64,000 nucleotides of DNA, taken from assembly GCA_965221505.1 (NCBI GenBank), contig CBDCSI010000001.1, positions 2,418,001-2,482,000 of the forward strand, written 5' to 3'. The notes beneath the pieces were generated by a model. The model did not search any database and had not been told where the DNA came from. It saw only the letters and a list, made by a program, of their open reading frames with translations. The DNA comes from CAZPXZ01 sp965221505 (GTDB lineage: Bacteria; Pseudomonadota; Alphaproteobacteria; Rhodobacterales; CAZPXZ01). A program made the position numbers and the translations under genes. Shown here piece by piece: positions 17,836-26,441 of the stretch. How positions within the stretch are numbered: the first letter of the stretch is position 1; each line of letters begins with the position of its first letter.

Positions 17836-20799
17836 TTGAAGCCTGTACGACGATTCGCGCCCCATCGAAGGCATCCTCGACTCGTGGGCGCCTTCCTGCG
17901 ACTGATTCCGGGTGCGGCGCCGCGCCGGGCTTCCGACCGGAGCGAAGACGGCGCCGCCGGCGACGCCGTTCCGCGCAGGGTGCGGCGGCACGGTAGCCGT
18001 ATCTGGTCCCGACGGCGGGCGATACCGCGTGCGCTTCCTACCCTGCGAGTGAAACTGGCCGCGACCTGCGCCGTTTCCGTGATCCTGGGATTCGCGGTGT
18101 TCGCCGCGTGGGAGAGGACCGGGACAGACCTCGAAGCGGGTCCCCACGCCCTCGGGCCGGATTTCCCGGACCCACCCGGCGGCGCAGCGGACGGCCCTTC
18201 GTCAGACGTCGAATTGGCCCTCCGTTCCGGCACGCCTGCACCGTTTGCGGAGTCTGGCGCCGCCGACCCGGAAAGCGCCCCGACCCGTCCGCTTCCGCAG
18301 ACGGCGGCGGACAGCGCGCTCGAGACGTTGCCGGACCGGCTGGGTTCGAGAGCGGGACCGGAATCCCCGGGCGCCGAGCCGACGCCGATCGCGCCCGCAT
18401 CCGGCTCCGGGACCCTGACCGCGGCGATCCCGGCCGAAAACGCGCGTTCGGATCCGGCGGTAAACGCGCCGCGTCGTTCCGGCTTGTCTGCGGCAGGGCT
18501 CGGCGGGTCCGCCGACCGCCCGGAGAGGCCCGATCCCGGAGCCGAGGCGACCGCCCCGGCCGTGCCGGAGGAGATCGAACCGGACTTGCCGCCTCGCGAC
18601 GCCGCCACGGGCGACGCGATCTCGTCGGGGGCGGAGTCCGTGGCCGACTCCGCGACGGAACGGTCTACGCCGGGCGAAGCCGCGGATCCGCCGAACGCCC
18701 CGCCCGTTCTGGTGTTCGGCATTCCGCTGGCCACCGTCGAAGGCGGGCTCGACGGCCCGGTGCCGGATCCCGCGTCCCTGTCGGCTGGCGATCCGGTCGC
18801 TTCGGCGTCCGGCCAGCTTGCCGAACCGACGGCGTATACCGCCTACGGCCCGCACTGGCGCGGTCCCGCGGCCGACGCCGCTCGCCCCCGAGCCCCCGCC
18901 CCTGACCCCTCTTCCTCGACCCCGATTCCCGTCGAGCCGTCGGCGGGCGAGCCGGTCCGTGCCGCCGCGCCTGCCGACGCCTTGCCGAGCTCCGCAAGCT
19001 CACTGCCCGCAAACGGCCCGAAGGAGGAACGGACGCCGCTGGCGGCGTTGTTCGAATGGTTCTTCCGATCCGATCCGCCGCCCGCTCCGGAGGAGGTGAA
19101 CCCCGCAGCCGACGCCGACGCCGAACCCGAGCCGACGGCGATCGCCGCGACGCCGCCGTCAACGGTCGCGGATCCCGCGGAGGCCGGCCGCACGCGCGAG
19201 GCGCCGATCGCGGAGGCCGCGACCCCGCTGGAGGGCGACAGGATCGAACCGGACGCGGCCGGTCCGGTCGTCATGCGGCGGCGCGTTACGGTCGCGGAAG
19301 GCGATTCGCTGCATTCCATCCTGGGCGCCATGGCAATTCCGGCCCCGGCCGCGACCCGGGCGATCGACCTCCTGAGCCCCGAATTCGAACCCATGCGAAT
19401 GAAGGCCGGAGATTCGGTCGTCGTGGTGGTGCAAACGGCGGACGGCGCCACGACGGTCGAGGCGCTGTCGATTTCGCGTCCGGAATCCGACGCCCCGCGC
19501 TGGCATTGGACGAGCGGCCTCCATCCGCTGGAGGAGACGATCGCGCCGGAAATCGCCGCGGCGGCCGGGGAGCAACCTGTCGAGGGCGATTCGGTCGCCG
19601 CCTCGATCGGGGAAGCCGCTTCGGGCGAGGCGGGGGACGACCCGACTCCCCTGATTCGCCATACGGTCACCGTTCAGTCGGGCGATTCGCTCCTCGGACT
19701 GCTGCGGGCCAACGAGGTGTCCGCGGCCGACGCGCTCGGCGCCGTCAGCCGCATCGAGCCCGCGTACGATCCCTCGCGGCTGCAGATCGGCGACCGGATC
19801 TCGTTCGTGATCGATTCGCCTGCGCGCAGCGAGGAAGACGAGGCGAGAAGCCGGCTCCTGGAGTTGCGAATCGAACCGAGGCGCTCGGCCGGCGCCTCGC
19901 ACCTGTGGTCCTCCGGGGAATCTCTGGACGGGCGCCAGGTTCTGGATATCGTGGACGGAATCGCCGGGCTGGAGCCGCCGGATCTGGCGCCGGCGCAGCT
20001 GGAGCTGGTGGAAGGCCGGATCGTCGCGTCCTTCTATACGTCGGCCGTACGGGCGGGGCTCGCGCCGGCAGAGATCCACAAACTGGTGCAGATTCTGTCG
20101 TCGACGGTGGACTTTCGGCGCGACATCAAGTCCGGCGACCGGTTCGAGGCGCTCCTGCGACGCCGGCCGGGGGGCTCGTCCGAAGTGCAATACGTAGCGC
20201 TGCGGAACGGATCCGCGAGTCACTCGTATTATCGAGCCGACTTCGCCGACGGCACTACCGGCTTCTTCGACGCCACCGGCCGCTCGAGCCGGAACCTGCT
20301 TTCCTGGGAGCCCATTCCCGGCGCCCCCGTCACGTCGAAGTTCGGATACCGGATTCATCCGATCCAGGGCCATCGCCACCTGCACAGGGGCATCGATTTC
20401 AAGGCTCGCACAGGGACCGAAATTCGCGCTGCGGGCGACGGCGTCGTCATTGTGGTCGGACGGCGCGGCGGCTACGGAAAAACGATTCGCATCCGCCATA
20501 ACGGCAGTTTCGTGACCGCCTACGCCCACCTGCACGGCTACGCGGCCGGCATCCGCACCGGCACACGGGTCAAGCGCGGCGAAGTCATCGGATACGTCGG
20601 ATCGACCGGCCTTTCTACCGGGCCCCATCTGCACTTCGAGGTGCTGGAGGACGGCAAGGCGATCGATCCCCTGGAGTTGAAGAAGCTGCCCGCGCCCACG
20701 CTCAGCGGCGAGGTTCTGACGGCGTTTCAGGAGAGCCGGCGCTCGCTGGACCAGCAATTGGATCGATTGCGCACGAACCGACTGGCGAGCGTCGACTGA
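17836..20799 (+). CDS. membrane-anchored M23-family peptidoglycan peptidase with LysM-like repeats
   Basis: About 987 residues. Residues ~74-92 form one membrane segment after an Arg-rich cytoplasmic start. It is followed by ~380 residues of low-complexity Pro/Ala/Glu-rich sequence, two LysM/OapA-like modules (VAEGDSLHSIL near residue 485 and VQSGDSLLGLL near 612), and an M23 metallopeptidase domain near residues 835-935 with zinc motifs HRGID and HLHFE. Such proteins trim or activate trimming of the cell wall in the periplasm during growth and division. The start is uncertain: TTG 17836 has GGGGAG before it, while GTG 17884 and a TTG at 17767 are in frame too. Divergent from mmsA. Confidence 0.8.
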   Translation: MKPVRRFAPHRRHPRLVGAFLRLIPGAAPRRASDRSEDGAAGDAVPRRVRRHGSRIWSRRRAIPRALPTLRVKLAATCAVSVILGFAVFAAWERTGTDLEAGPHALGPDFPDPPGGAADGPSSDVELALRSGTPAPFAESGAADPESAPTRPLPQTAADSALETLPDRLGSRAGPESPGAEPTPIAPASGSGTLTAAIPAENARSDPAVNAPRRSGLSAAGLGGSADRPERPDPGAEATAPAVPEEIEPDLPPRDAATGDAISSGAESVADSATERSTPGEAADPPNAPPVLVFGIPLATVEGGLDGPVPDPASLSAGDPVASASGQLAEPTAYTAYGPHWRGPAADAARPRAPAPDPSSSTPIPVEPSAGEPVRAAAPADALPSSASSLPANGPKEERTPLAALFEWFFRSDPPPAPEEVNPAADADAEPEPTAIAATPPSTVADPAEAGRTREAPIAEAATPLEGDRIEPDAAGPVVMRRRVTVAEGDSLHSILGAMAIPAPAATRAIDLLSPEFEPMRMKAGDSVVVVVQTADGATTVEALSISRPESDAPRWHWTSGLHPLEETIAPEIAAAAGEQPVEGDSVAASIGEAASGEAGDDPTPLIRHTVTVQSGDSLLGLLRANEVSAADALGAVSRIEPAYDPSRLQIGDRISFVIDSPARSEEDEARSRLLELRIEPRRSAGASHLWSSGESLDGRQVLDIVDGIAGLEPPDLAPAQLELVEGRIVASFYTSAVRAGLAPAEIHKLVQILSSTVDFRRDIKSGDRFEALLRRRPGGSSEVQYVALRNGSASHSYYRADFADGTTGFFDATGRSSRNLLSWEPIPGAPVTSKFGYRIHPIQGHRHLHRGIDFKARTGTEIRAAGDGVVIVVGRRGGYGKTIRIRHNGSFVTAYAHLHGYAAGIRTGTRVKRGEVIGYVGSTGLSTGPHLHFEVLEDGKAIDPLELKKLPAPTLSGEVLTAFQESRRSLDQQLDRLRTNRLASVD

Positions 20800-20815
20800 C
20801 CGGGAGAGCGGGCGC

Positions 20816-23401
20816 TCAGGCCTCTCCTGCGGGCGCGACGCTGAACGAAAGGTCGCCGTCCGACGCGGCGACGCGGAATTTCGCTCCAGGCGCGGCCTCT
20901 CCGGCCAGCAGCATCGAAGCCAGGCGATTCTCGACTTCGTTACGGATCACCCGCTGCAGCGGCCGCGCCCCGAAACTGGGATTGTAACCGCGCTCCGCCA
21001 GCCAATGCCGCGCCTCCGGCGAAATCTCGAGTTCGAACTCCTGCTGACGGAGCCGTTCCTGCAGAAGCCGCAGCTGGATGTCCACGATCCTCTCCATATG
21101 CGCGCGTCCGAGACGGCGGAACAGCAAGATCTCGTCGAGGCGATTCAGGAATTCCGGCCGGAAGGTCGCGCGCACGGCATCCATGACCTGGCGCCGGGCA
21201 TCGCTCGAGTCGGCGCCCTCCGGTAGGCCCAGCAGGAACTCGGCGCCGATATTGGACGTCAGTACCACCAGCGTGTTGCGAAAGTCGACCGTGCGGCCGT
21301 GCCCGTCGGTCAACCGGCCTTCGTCCAGCACCTGCAACAGCACGTTGAAGACGTCGCCGTGCGCCTTCTCGATCTCGTCGAGCAGGACGACCTGGTAGGG
21401 CCGCCGGCGAACCGCTTCGGTGAGGCCGCCGCCCTCCTCGTAACCGACGTATCCCGGAGGGGCCCCGATCAGCCGGGCGACGGAGTGCTTCTCCATATAC
21501 TCGCTCATGTCGATGCGAAGCAGGGCGGTCTCGTCGTCGAACAGGAACGCCGCCAGCGCCTTGACCAGCTCGGTCTTCCCGACGCCGGTCGGGCCGAGGA
21601 ACAGGAACGAACCGATCGGCTTGCGCGGATCCGACAGGCCCGAGCGAGACCGCCGCACCGCATTCGACACGGCGGAGACCGCTTCGTCCTGCCCGACGAT
21701 CCGGTCCCCGAGCGTGTCCTCCATTTTCAGGAGCTTCTCGCGTTCGCCCGCCAGCATGCGCTCCGCCGGAATGCCGGTCCAGCGAGCCAGAACCGCAGCG
21801 ATCTGCTCGGACGTCACCGTCTCGGCGGCCATCGTTCCCGTCGTCGCGCCCTCGTCCTCGGCAAGCCTGGCCGTAAGCGCGGGAATCTCGCCATGCGCGA
21901 GCCGGCTCGCCCGCTCGAAGTCGCCGGCGCGTACGGCGGCGTCGCAGTCGACCCGCAACCGGTCCAGCTGCTCCTTGATCTCCCGAACGCTTTCGAGCCG
22001 ATCCTTCTCCGACTGCCAGCGCGCCGCCAGCGCGGAAGCCCGCTCCTCGAGACCGCCGAGCTCCTCTTCCAGCCCCGCCAGTCGCTCCCGGCTGGAATCG
22101 TCGGTCTCCTTCTTCAGAGCCTCGACCTCGATTCGCTTTCGTACGATCTCGCGGTCCAGCGCGTCCAGCTCCTCCGGCTTGGAATCGACCTGCATCCTGA
22201 GCCGGGCGGCCGCCTCGTCGACCAGGTCGATCGCCTTGTCAGGAAGGAAACGGTCGGAGATGTACCGAGCGGACAGGGTCGCCGCGGAAACCAGCGCCGC
22301 ATCGCCGATGCGAACGCCGTGATGCACCTCGTATTTCTCCTTGAGCCCGCGCAGGATCGAGACCGTGTCCTCGACGGTGGGCTCGGCGACGAACACCGGC
22401 TGGAAGCGCCGCGCCAGGGCGGCGTCCTTCTCGACGTGCTTCCGGTACTCGTCGAGCGTGGTCGCACCCACGCAGTGCAGCTCGCCACGCGCGAGCGCCG
22501 GCTTCAGAAGGTTGGACGCGTCCATGGAGCCTTCGGCCCTTCCGGCGCCGACGAGCGTATGCAGCTCGTCGATAAACAGCACCACGCCTCCGGCCTCGGC
22601 CGAGATCTCGGCCAGAACCGCCTTCAGCCGTTCCTCGAATTCGCCCCGGTATTTCGCCCCGGCGACCAGCGCGCCCATGTCCAGAGACATCAGCCTCTTG
22701 TCGCGCAAGCTCTCCGGCACGTCTCCGTTGACGATGCGCTGCGCGAGCCCCTCGGCGATCGCGGTCTTTCCGACTCCGGGTTCGCCGATCAGCACCGGAT
22801 TGTTCTTCGTCCTGCGGGACAGCACCTGAACCGACCGGCGGATCTCCTCGTCCCGACCGATCACCGGATCGAGGCGTCCGTCGCGGGCGGCTTCGGTCAG
22901 GTCGAGCGCGTATCGGCGCAGCGCGTCGTAACCGCTCTCCGAGTTCGCGGTGTCGGAGGTGCGGCCCTTTCGAAGCCGGCGAACGGCCGCGTCCAGCGCC
23001 GCCGCCTTCACGCCCGAATCGGCGAGCGCCTGTCCGGCCGGCCCCTTCGATTCGGCCATCGCGGCAAGGACGCGGTCCACCGCGACGTACGCGTCCCCCG
23101 CACGCGCGGCACGCTCGCCGGCCGCCATGAGGATTCGCGAGGTCGCCGGGCTCAAGACCACGCCGTCCGCCCCAGGTCCGGCAACCCGGGGGATGCGGGC
23201 GAGCGCCGCCTCGACCGCCTCGAGCGCCCGCGCCGGATCGCCGCCCGCGTTGCGAACCAGATTTGCCGCCAGACCCTCTCCGTCGTCGAGCATCGCCTTC
23301 AGCAAGTGCTCCGGCGCGAGGCGCTGGTGGTTGCCGCGCATCGCCAGTCCCTGCGCCGCCTGCAGGAACCCCTGCAACCGCTCGGTGTATTTCTCCTGCA
23401 C
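20816..23401 (-). CDS. clpB: ATP-dependent disaggregase ClpB
   Basis: 861 residues. Clp N domain (QEKYTERLQGFLQAAQ), AAA-1 with GEPGVGKT and DELHTLVGAG, the long coiled-coil middle domain (residues ~400-525) specific to ClpB, AAA-2 with GPTGVGKTELVKAL. It resolubilises aggregates with DnaK after heat stress in the cytosol. Start GTG 23401 is preferred over upstream in-frame ATG 23440 because AAGGA lies at a good distance and the residues then match the usual Met-x-x-x-K-x-T-E-R N-terminus. No clear sigma-32 promoter was recognised. Convergent with the M23 gene. Confidence 0.96.
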   Translation of the reverse strand: MQEKYTERLQGFLQAAQGLAMRGNHQRLAPEHLLKAMLDDGEGLAANLVRNAGGDPARALEAVEAALARIPRVAGPGADGVVLSPATSRILMAAGERAARAGDAYVAVDRVLAAMAESKGPAGQALADSGVKAAALDAAVRRLRKGRTSDTANSESGYDALRRYALDLTEAARDGRLDPVIGRDEEIRRSVQVLSRRTKNNPVLIGEPGVGKTAIAEGLAQRIVNGDVPESLRDKRLMSLDMGALVAGAKYRGEFEERLKAVLAEISAEAGGVVLFIDELHTLVGAGRAEGSMDASNLLKPALARGELHCVGATTLDEYRKHVEKDAALARRFQPVFVAEPTVEDTVSILRGLKEKYEVHHGVRIGDAALVSAATLSARYISDRFLPDKAIDLVDEAAARLRMQVDSKPEELDALDREIVRKRIEVEALKKETDDSSRERLAGLEEELGGLEERASALAARWQSEKDRLESVREIKEQLDRLRVDCDAAVRAGDFERASRLAHGEIPALTARLAEDEGATTGTMAAETVTSEQIAAVLARWTGIPAERMLAGEREKLLKMEDTLGDRIVGQDEAVSAVSNAVRRSRSGLSDPRKPIGSFLFLGPTGVGKTELVKALAAFLFDDETALLRIDMSEYMEKHSVARLIGAPPGYVGYEEGGGLTEAVRRRPYQVVLLDEIEKAHGDVFNVLLQVLDEGRLTDGHGRTVDFRNTLVVLTSNIGAEFLLGLPEGADSSDARRQVMDAVRATFRPEFLNRLDEILLFRRLGRAHMERIVDIQLRLLQERLRQQEFELEISPEARHWLAERGYNPSFGARPLQRVIRNEVENRLASMLLAGEAAPGAKFRVAASDGDLSFSVAPAGEA

Positions 23402-23541
23402 CCCGGATTTTCCTTTCGTCTCCCGCGACCGGCGCGGCATGCCCGGAACGGCTCGCCGCCCGCTACTCAGATGGGTACTATTGGCCCCGGTAGCAACACG
23501 TTCCATGCGCTTGGAAGCCCCTGATCCGGCGGAGGTACGGA

Positions 23542-24258
23542 ATGTCCACGGAACCGCCGCCGCGGCGCGCCGACACGCGTCTAATCGTCGCGCTGGACAC
23601 CCGCACCCGGGAGGAAGCGCTCTCTCTCTCCGACCGGCTGTCGCCGGAGACGCCGTTCTTCAAGGTCGGAATCGGCCATCTCGGGTGGGATGCGGTAGGC
23701 CTCGGGCGGGAACTTCGCCGCCGGAGGCGACGCGTGTTTCTCGATCTCAAGCTGTTCGACATCGAGTCAACCGTGGCCCGCGCGGTCGCGACGATCGTCG
23801 AGCGAGCCGAGCCGGACCTGCTCACGGTCCACGGCGACCCCAGGGTCGTCGCGGCCGCCCGCCGCGCCCGCGAAGGGTCGCGAACCCGAATTCTCGCCGT
23901 CACTCTTCTGACGAGCCTGGCGCCGCAGGACCTTGAGGCGATGATGCTGCAACCGGGAACCCTGACGGATGTCGTGCGCGAGCGTGGGCGGCGGGCGCTC
24001 GAGGCCGGGGCCGACGGGTTGATCGCCGCGCCGCCCGACATCCGCACGCTGCGCGGACTTCCCGCATGCCGGGGCAGGCTGATCGTGACTCCCGGCATTC
24101 GGACTCCGGATGAACCAACTGGTGACCAAATCCGTACCGCTTCGCCGCAATATGCGATCCGGTCTGGTGCGGACTTCATCGTCGTCGGCAGGCCGATCCT
24201 GCGCGCGAAAGATCCGGTCGAAGCCGCCCGAGCTATCGTCGCGTCCTGCAGGCCGTAA
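23542..24258 (+). CDS. pyrF: orotidine-5'-phosphate decarboxylase
   Basis: 238 residues, family I OMP decarboxylase; last step of UMP synthesis. The catalytic D-K-D cluster is in FLDLKLFDIEST, and the phosphate-binding loop lies in the C-terminal ADFIVVGRPIL. N-terminal RLIVALDT carries the pyrimidine-contact Asp. Divergent from clpB with ~140 bp between starts. A hairpin/GANTC-rich spacer follows. Confidence 0.95.
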   Translation: MSTEPPPRRADTRLIVALDTRTREEALSLSDRLSPETPFFKVGIGHLGWDAVGLGRELRRRRRRVFLDLKLFDIESTVARAVATIVERAEPDLLTVHGDPRVVAAARRAREGSRTRILAVTLLTSLAPQDLEAMMLQPGTLTDVVRERGRRALEAGADGLIAAPPDIRTLRGLPACRGRLIVTPGIRTPDEPTGDQIRTASPQYAIRSGADFIVVGRPILRAKDPVEAARAIVASCRP

Positions 24259-24296
24259 TCCTCCCACAGGATCATGTTGCAGTGCACCATCGATTC

Positions 24297-24354
24297 GGCA
24301 TGCGAATCGCCTCGCCGAACCGCGGCAGGCGAATCGCCAGGCGATTCGCATGCC
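24297..24354. repeat. perfect 16-bp inverted repeat in a cluster of GANTC sites
   Basis: GGCATGCGAATCGCCT at 24297-24312 is exactly complementary to 24339-24354, separated by 26 bases; the loop itself holds a smaller palindrome GGCGAATCGCC (24328-24338). Six GANTC sequences, the CcrM methylation site of Alphaproteobacteria, occur within 24292-24392 (24292, 24304, 24331, 24343, 24370, 24388). It begins 39 bp after the pyrF stop. It could end pyrF transcription, be a REP-type element, or be a methylation-sensitive site; no T-run follows it. Confidence 0.75.
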
Positions 24355-24567
24355 GCGCGCGCCGGCCGCGAATCGGTCTGCCCACGAGAATCGCGAGACA
24401 TAGGCACGTCACTTGCGCGAGCACAATATGGCGGTCCTGGCGGGCATCGGCGGTGACTGCTCTTTTTCGTCCCGATACATGCCTAATTTCGGAACTCATT
24501 GTCATTATTTTGGAAATTCGGTTGTCGAGCGGCGATCCGGACCACGGGATATCCTCTCGACAGGCCA

Positions 24568-24597
24568 TTGACTCTTGTGCATTGCAGCACTTATAAT
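24568..24597 (+). promoter_or_regulatory. sigma-70-type promoter of the small RNA
   Basis: TTGACT (24568-24573) and TATAAT (24592-24597) with an 18-base spacer; the best consensus promoter noticed in the window. Predicted transcription start is near 24602-24605, exactly before the 5' hairpin of the small RNA. Confidence 0.8.
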
Positions 24598-24601
24598 GCT
24601 C

Positions 24602-24682
24602 GTGCGTTTAGCGCTTCTTTGAGCAACAAACGTTTCCTCCCTTCATCACTTGGGCCGCCCATTCGGGCGGCCTCTTTTTTTT
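24602..24682 (+). ncRNA. trans-acting small RNA, suhB/mmgR (alpha-r8) type
   Basis: About 80 nt between a consensus promoter and an intrinsic terminator. A 5' hairpin pairs CGTTT (24605-24609) with AAACG (24628-24632). It is followed by an unpaired TTTCCTCCCT (24633-24642) and then the terminator stem. The exposed UUUCCUCCCU motif, length and order match the alphaproteobacterial suhB/mmgR family as I know it: Hfq-bound regulators whose C-rich loop can pair with ribosome-binding sites. Assignment rests on that remembered motif; an Rfam scan was not possible. No coding frame fits here. Confidence 0.72.
24653..24682 (+). terminator. intrinsic terminator of the small RNA
   Basis: Perfect 8-bp stem GGCCGCCC (24653-24660) / GGGCGGCC (24665-24672) with an ATTC tetraloop, followed by TC and eight T (24675-24682). 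Confidence 0.92.
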
Positions 24683-24955
24683 CCGTCCGAGGGAGGGGCG
24701 AACCGCCGTACCCCGCTTCACACCACAATTGGTCCAATTGGCGGCCGCATTTCGCAACTGCGAAACGGCGGGCCGCGCAATCGGAGCGCCTCGCGCGGGC
24801 GCCCTCGGACCGGCGGGCCCCGGCCGAGTACCGACGGCTGCCGGCGCGAACCGGGAAACTGAACGGGGACGCCGGACGGACGCTATGCCGGCCCGTTGGA
24901 ATTCCGCTCGCCCGGCCGATACGCTTCCCCGACGATCGTCAACCGGAGCGGCACC

Positions 24956-25837
24956 ATGCCCCAAGACAGCCGTCGATCCGCCCAGCGACCGAGTCGCACC
25001 GCCGAGTATGCGGCCGCGATTCGGGCCCTCCACATGCGGCGCGACGCGCCGCCCGTGTTCGCGGACGACCTTGCATGGGCGCTCTGCGGCCCCCTGTGGC
25101 GTACCGTGACGCGAAGCGGAATCCTTTCCGCGATCGTGGTCGACGGCATCCTGCGGCGAACCGCTCCCATCGCGCCGGCCGTCATCGCCCGGGCGCGATA
25201 CGGCGAGGACCGGGCCGCGCTGGCGGTTCGGCAGGGAATCCGCCAGTACGTAATCATCGGTGCGGGATACGAGACGTTCGCCATGCGGCGAGACGACTTG
25301 ACGGACGGCCTTGCGGTATACGAGCTGGACTTGCCGGCCACGCAATCCGAAAAGCGACGGCGCATGGCTGCGGCGGGCATCGCCGAGCCGCCGGGCGTGC
25401 GCTACGTGGCGGCGGACCTCGAACGAGAAGACGTTCTATCGACGCTGCAGCGAACGGATTTCGACCGGTCGAAACCCGCCCTCTGCTCCTGGTTCGGCGT
25501 CACCTACTACGTTTCCCGGCCCGGGATCGAGACCGCACTGCGGAACGTCGTCACCGGTCTCGCCCCGGGCTCGTCGATCATGTTCGACTACCTCGCCGAT
25601 CCGGTAGCGCCGGAATGGACGGTCCTGAAACGCCGCTGCGCCGCGTTCGTGTCGCGCCGGGGCGAACCCTGGATTTCCGCATTCGATCCGCAAACGCTCC
25701 CCGGCGAACTGGAATCCCTCGGGTTTGCCGAGACGCACCATCTGAAGCCGGAGGAAGTCGGGCCCCGCCTGTTCGACGGCCGCGCGGACATCGTCTATCC
25801 GGCCATGTTCGGCCTCTGCCACGCCGCGACCGCCTGA
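24956..25837 (+). CDS. SAM-dependent methyltransferase, leucine carboxyl methyltransferase-like family
   Basis: 293 residues. The motif VIIGAGYETFAMR near residue 100 is the SAM-binding loop of the LCMT-like family (usually GAGLDTR). An acidic VYELDLPATQ and a later FDYLADPVAPEWT follow the family order. In bacteria these enzymes methylate carboxyl or hydroxyl groups of small molecules such as polyketides; the substrate here is unknown. Start ATG 24956 with GGAG eight bases upstream; the frame is open further but unlike the family. It faces chaC, tail to tail. Confidence 0.75.
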   Translation: MPQDSRRSAQRPSRTAEYAAAIRALHMRRDAPPVFADDLAWALCGPLWRTVTRSGILSAIVVDGILRRTAPIAPAVIARARYGEDRAALAVRQGIRQYVIIGAGYETFAMRRDDLTDGLAVYELDLPATQSEKRRRMAAAGIAEPPGVRYVAADLEREDVLSTLQRTDFDRSKPALCSWFGVTYYVSRPGIETALRNVVTGLAPGSSIMFDYLADPVAPEWTVLKRRCAAFVSRRGEPWISAFDPQTLPGELESLGFAETHHLKPEEVGPRLFDGRADIVYPAMFGLCHAATA

Positions 25838-25862
25838 CGACTGCGGTCCGGCCGCTCCGGCC

Positions 25863-26441
25863 TCAACGTGCCCGCAGCCGGATTTCCGCGACCCGCCCCG
25901 CGATTCGCTCCAGTCCCGGCTCCTGGACGCGCATGCGGGCCAGCTGCCGGATCGTCTTTTCGAGATACTCGCGGTTCTCCCCGCGCCGACCCCTGCTTCG
26001 AGCGATGATCTCGGCGCATTCCCCGTCGCTCAGTCCGCTGGCGTATTGCGGGTGCGCCGGGTCCATCACGTACGCCAGGGCCTCGACTTCTCCCACCTTC
26101 CTATCGTTCTCGCCCAGCAGGCTCACGGGAAGCCGGACCGGGCGATACGCGTAGGAGACCATCTCGCGTTCGTGCAGATACTCCCTCGTGGCCTCAACGT
26201 CGCCGGGCGCCACGCGGTAGGCGATTCCCGTGCACCGACCCTCCTCGCAGGCGTCCAGCCCCAGGACCAGACCGGGTCTCTCCCGCGTGCCCCGGTAGCG
26301 TACCGACCAGAGGCACAGACGTCGGGCGTATCCGGCGACCCGAGCCCGCGTCGACTCCACATGCGGAAACCCCGGATCCCACATCAGGCTGCCGTAGCCG
26401 AACACCCAGAAAGGGTCCGACTCCGGGCTACCCGGTTCCAT
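25863..26441 (-). CDS. chaC: glutathione-specific gamma-glutamylcyclotransferase
   Basis: 192 residues. The N-terminal VFGYGSLMWDPGF is the YGSL substrate loop of ChaC-type enzymes; the catalytic Glu lies in REMVSYAYRPVRLPV. It cleaves glutathione to 5-oxoproline and Cys-Gly in the cytosol. The ATG at 26441 lies inside the 3' end of tyrA (14-base overlap), so it is the last gene of the chorismate mutase-hisC-tyrA operon. The frame is open upstream, but that part is tyrA sequence in another frame. Confidence 0.88.
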   Translation of the reverse strand: MEPGSPESDPFWVFGYGSLMWDPGFPHVESTRARVAGYARRLCLWSVRYRGTRERPGLVLGLDACEEGRCTGIAYRVAPGDVEATREYLHEREMVSYAYRPVRLPVSLLGENDRKVGEVEALAYVMDPAHPQYASGLSDGECAEIIARSRGRRGENREYLEKTIRQLARMRVQEPGLERIAGRVAEIRLRAR

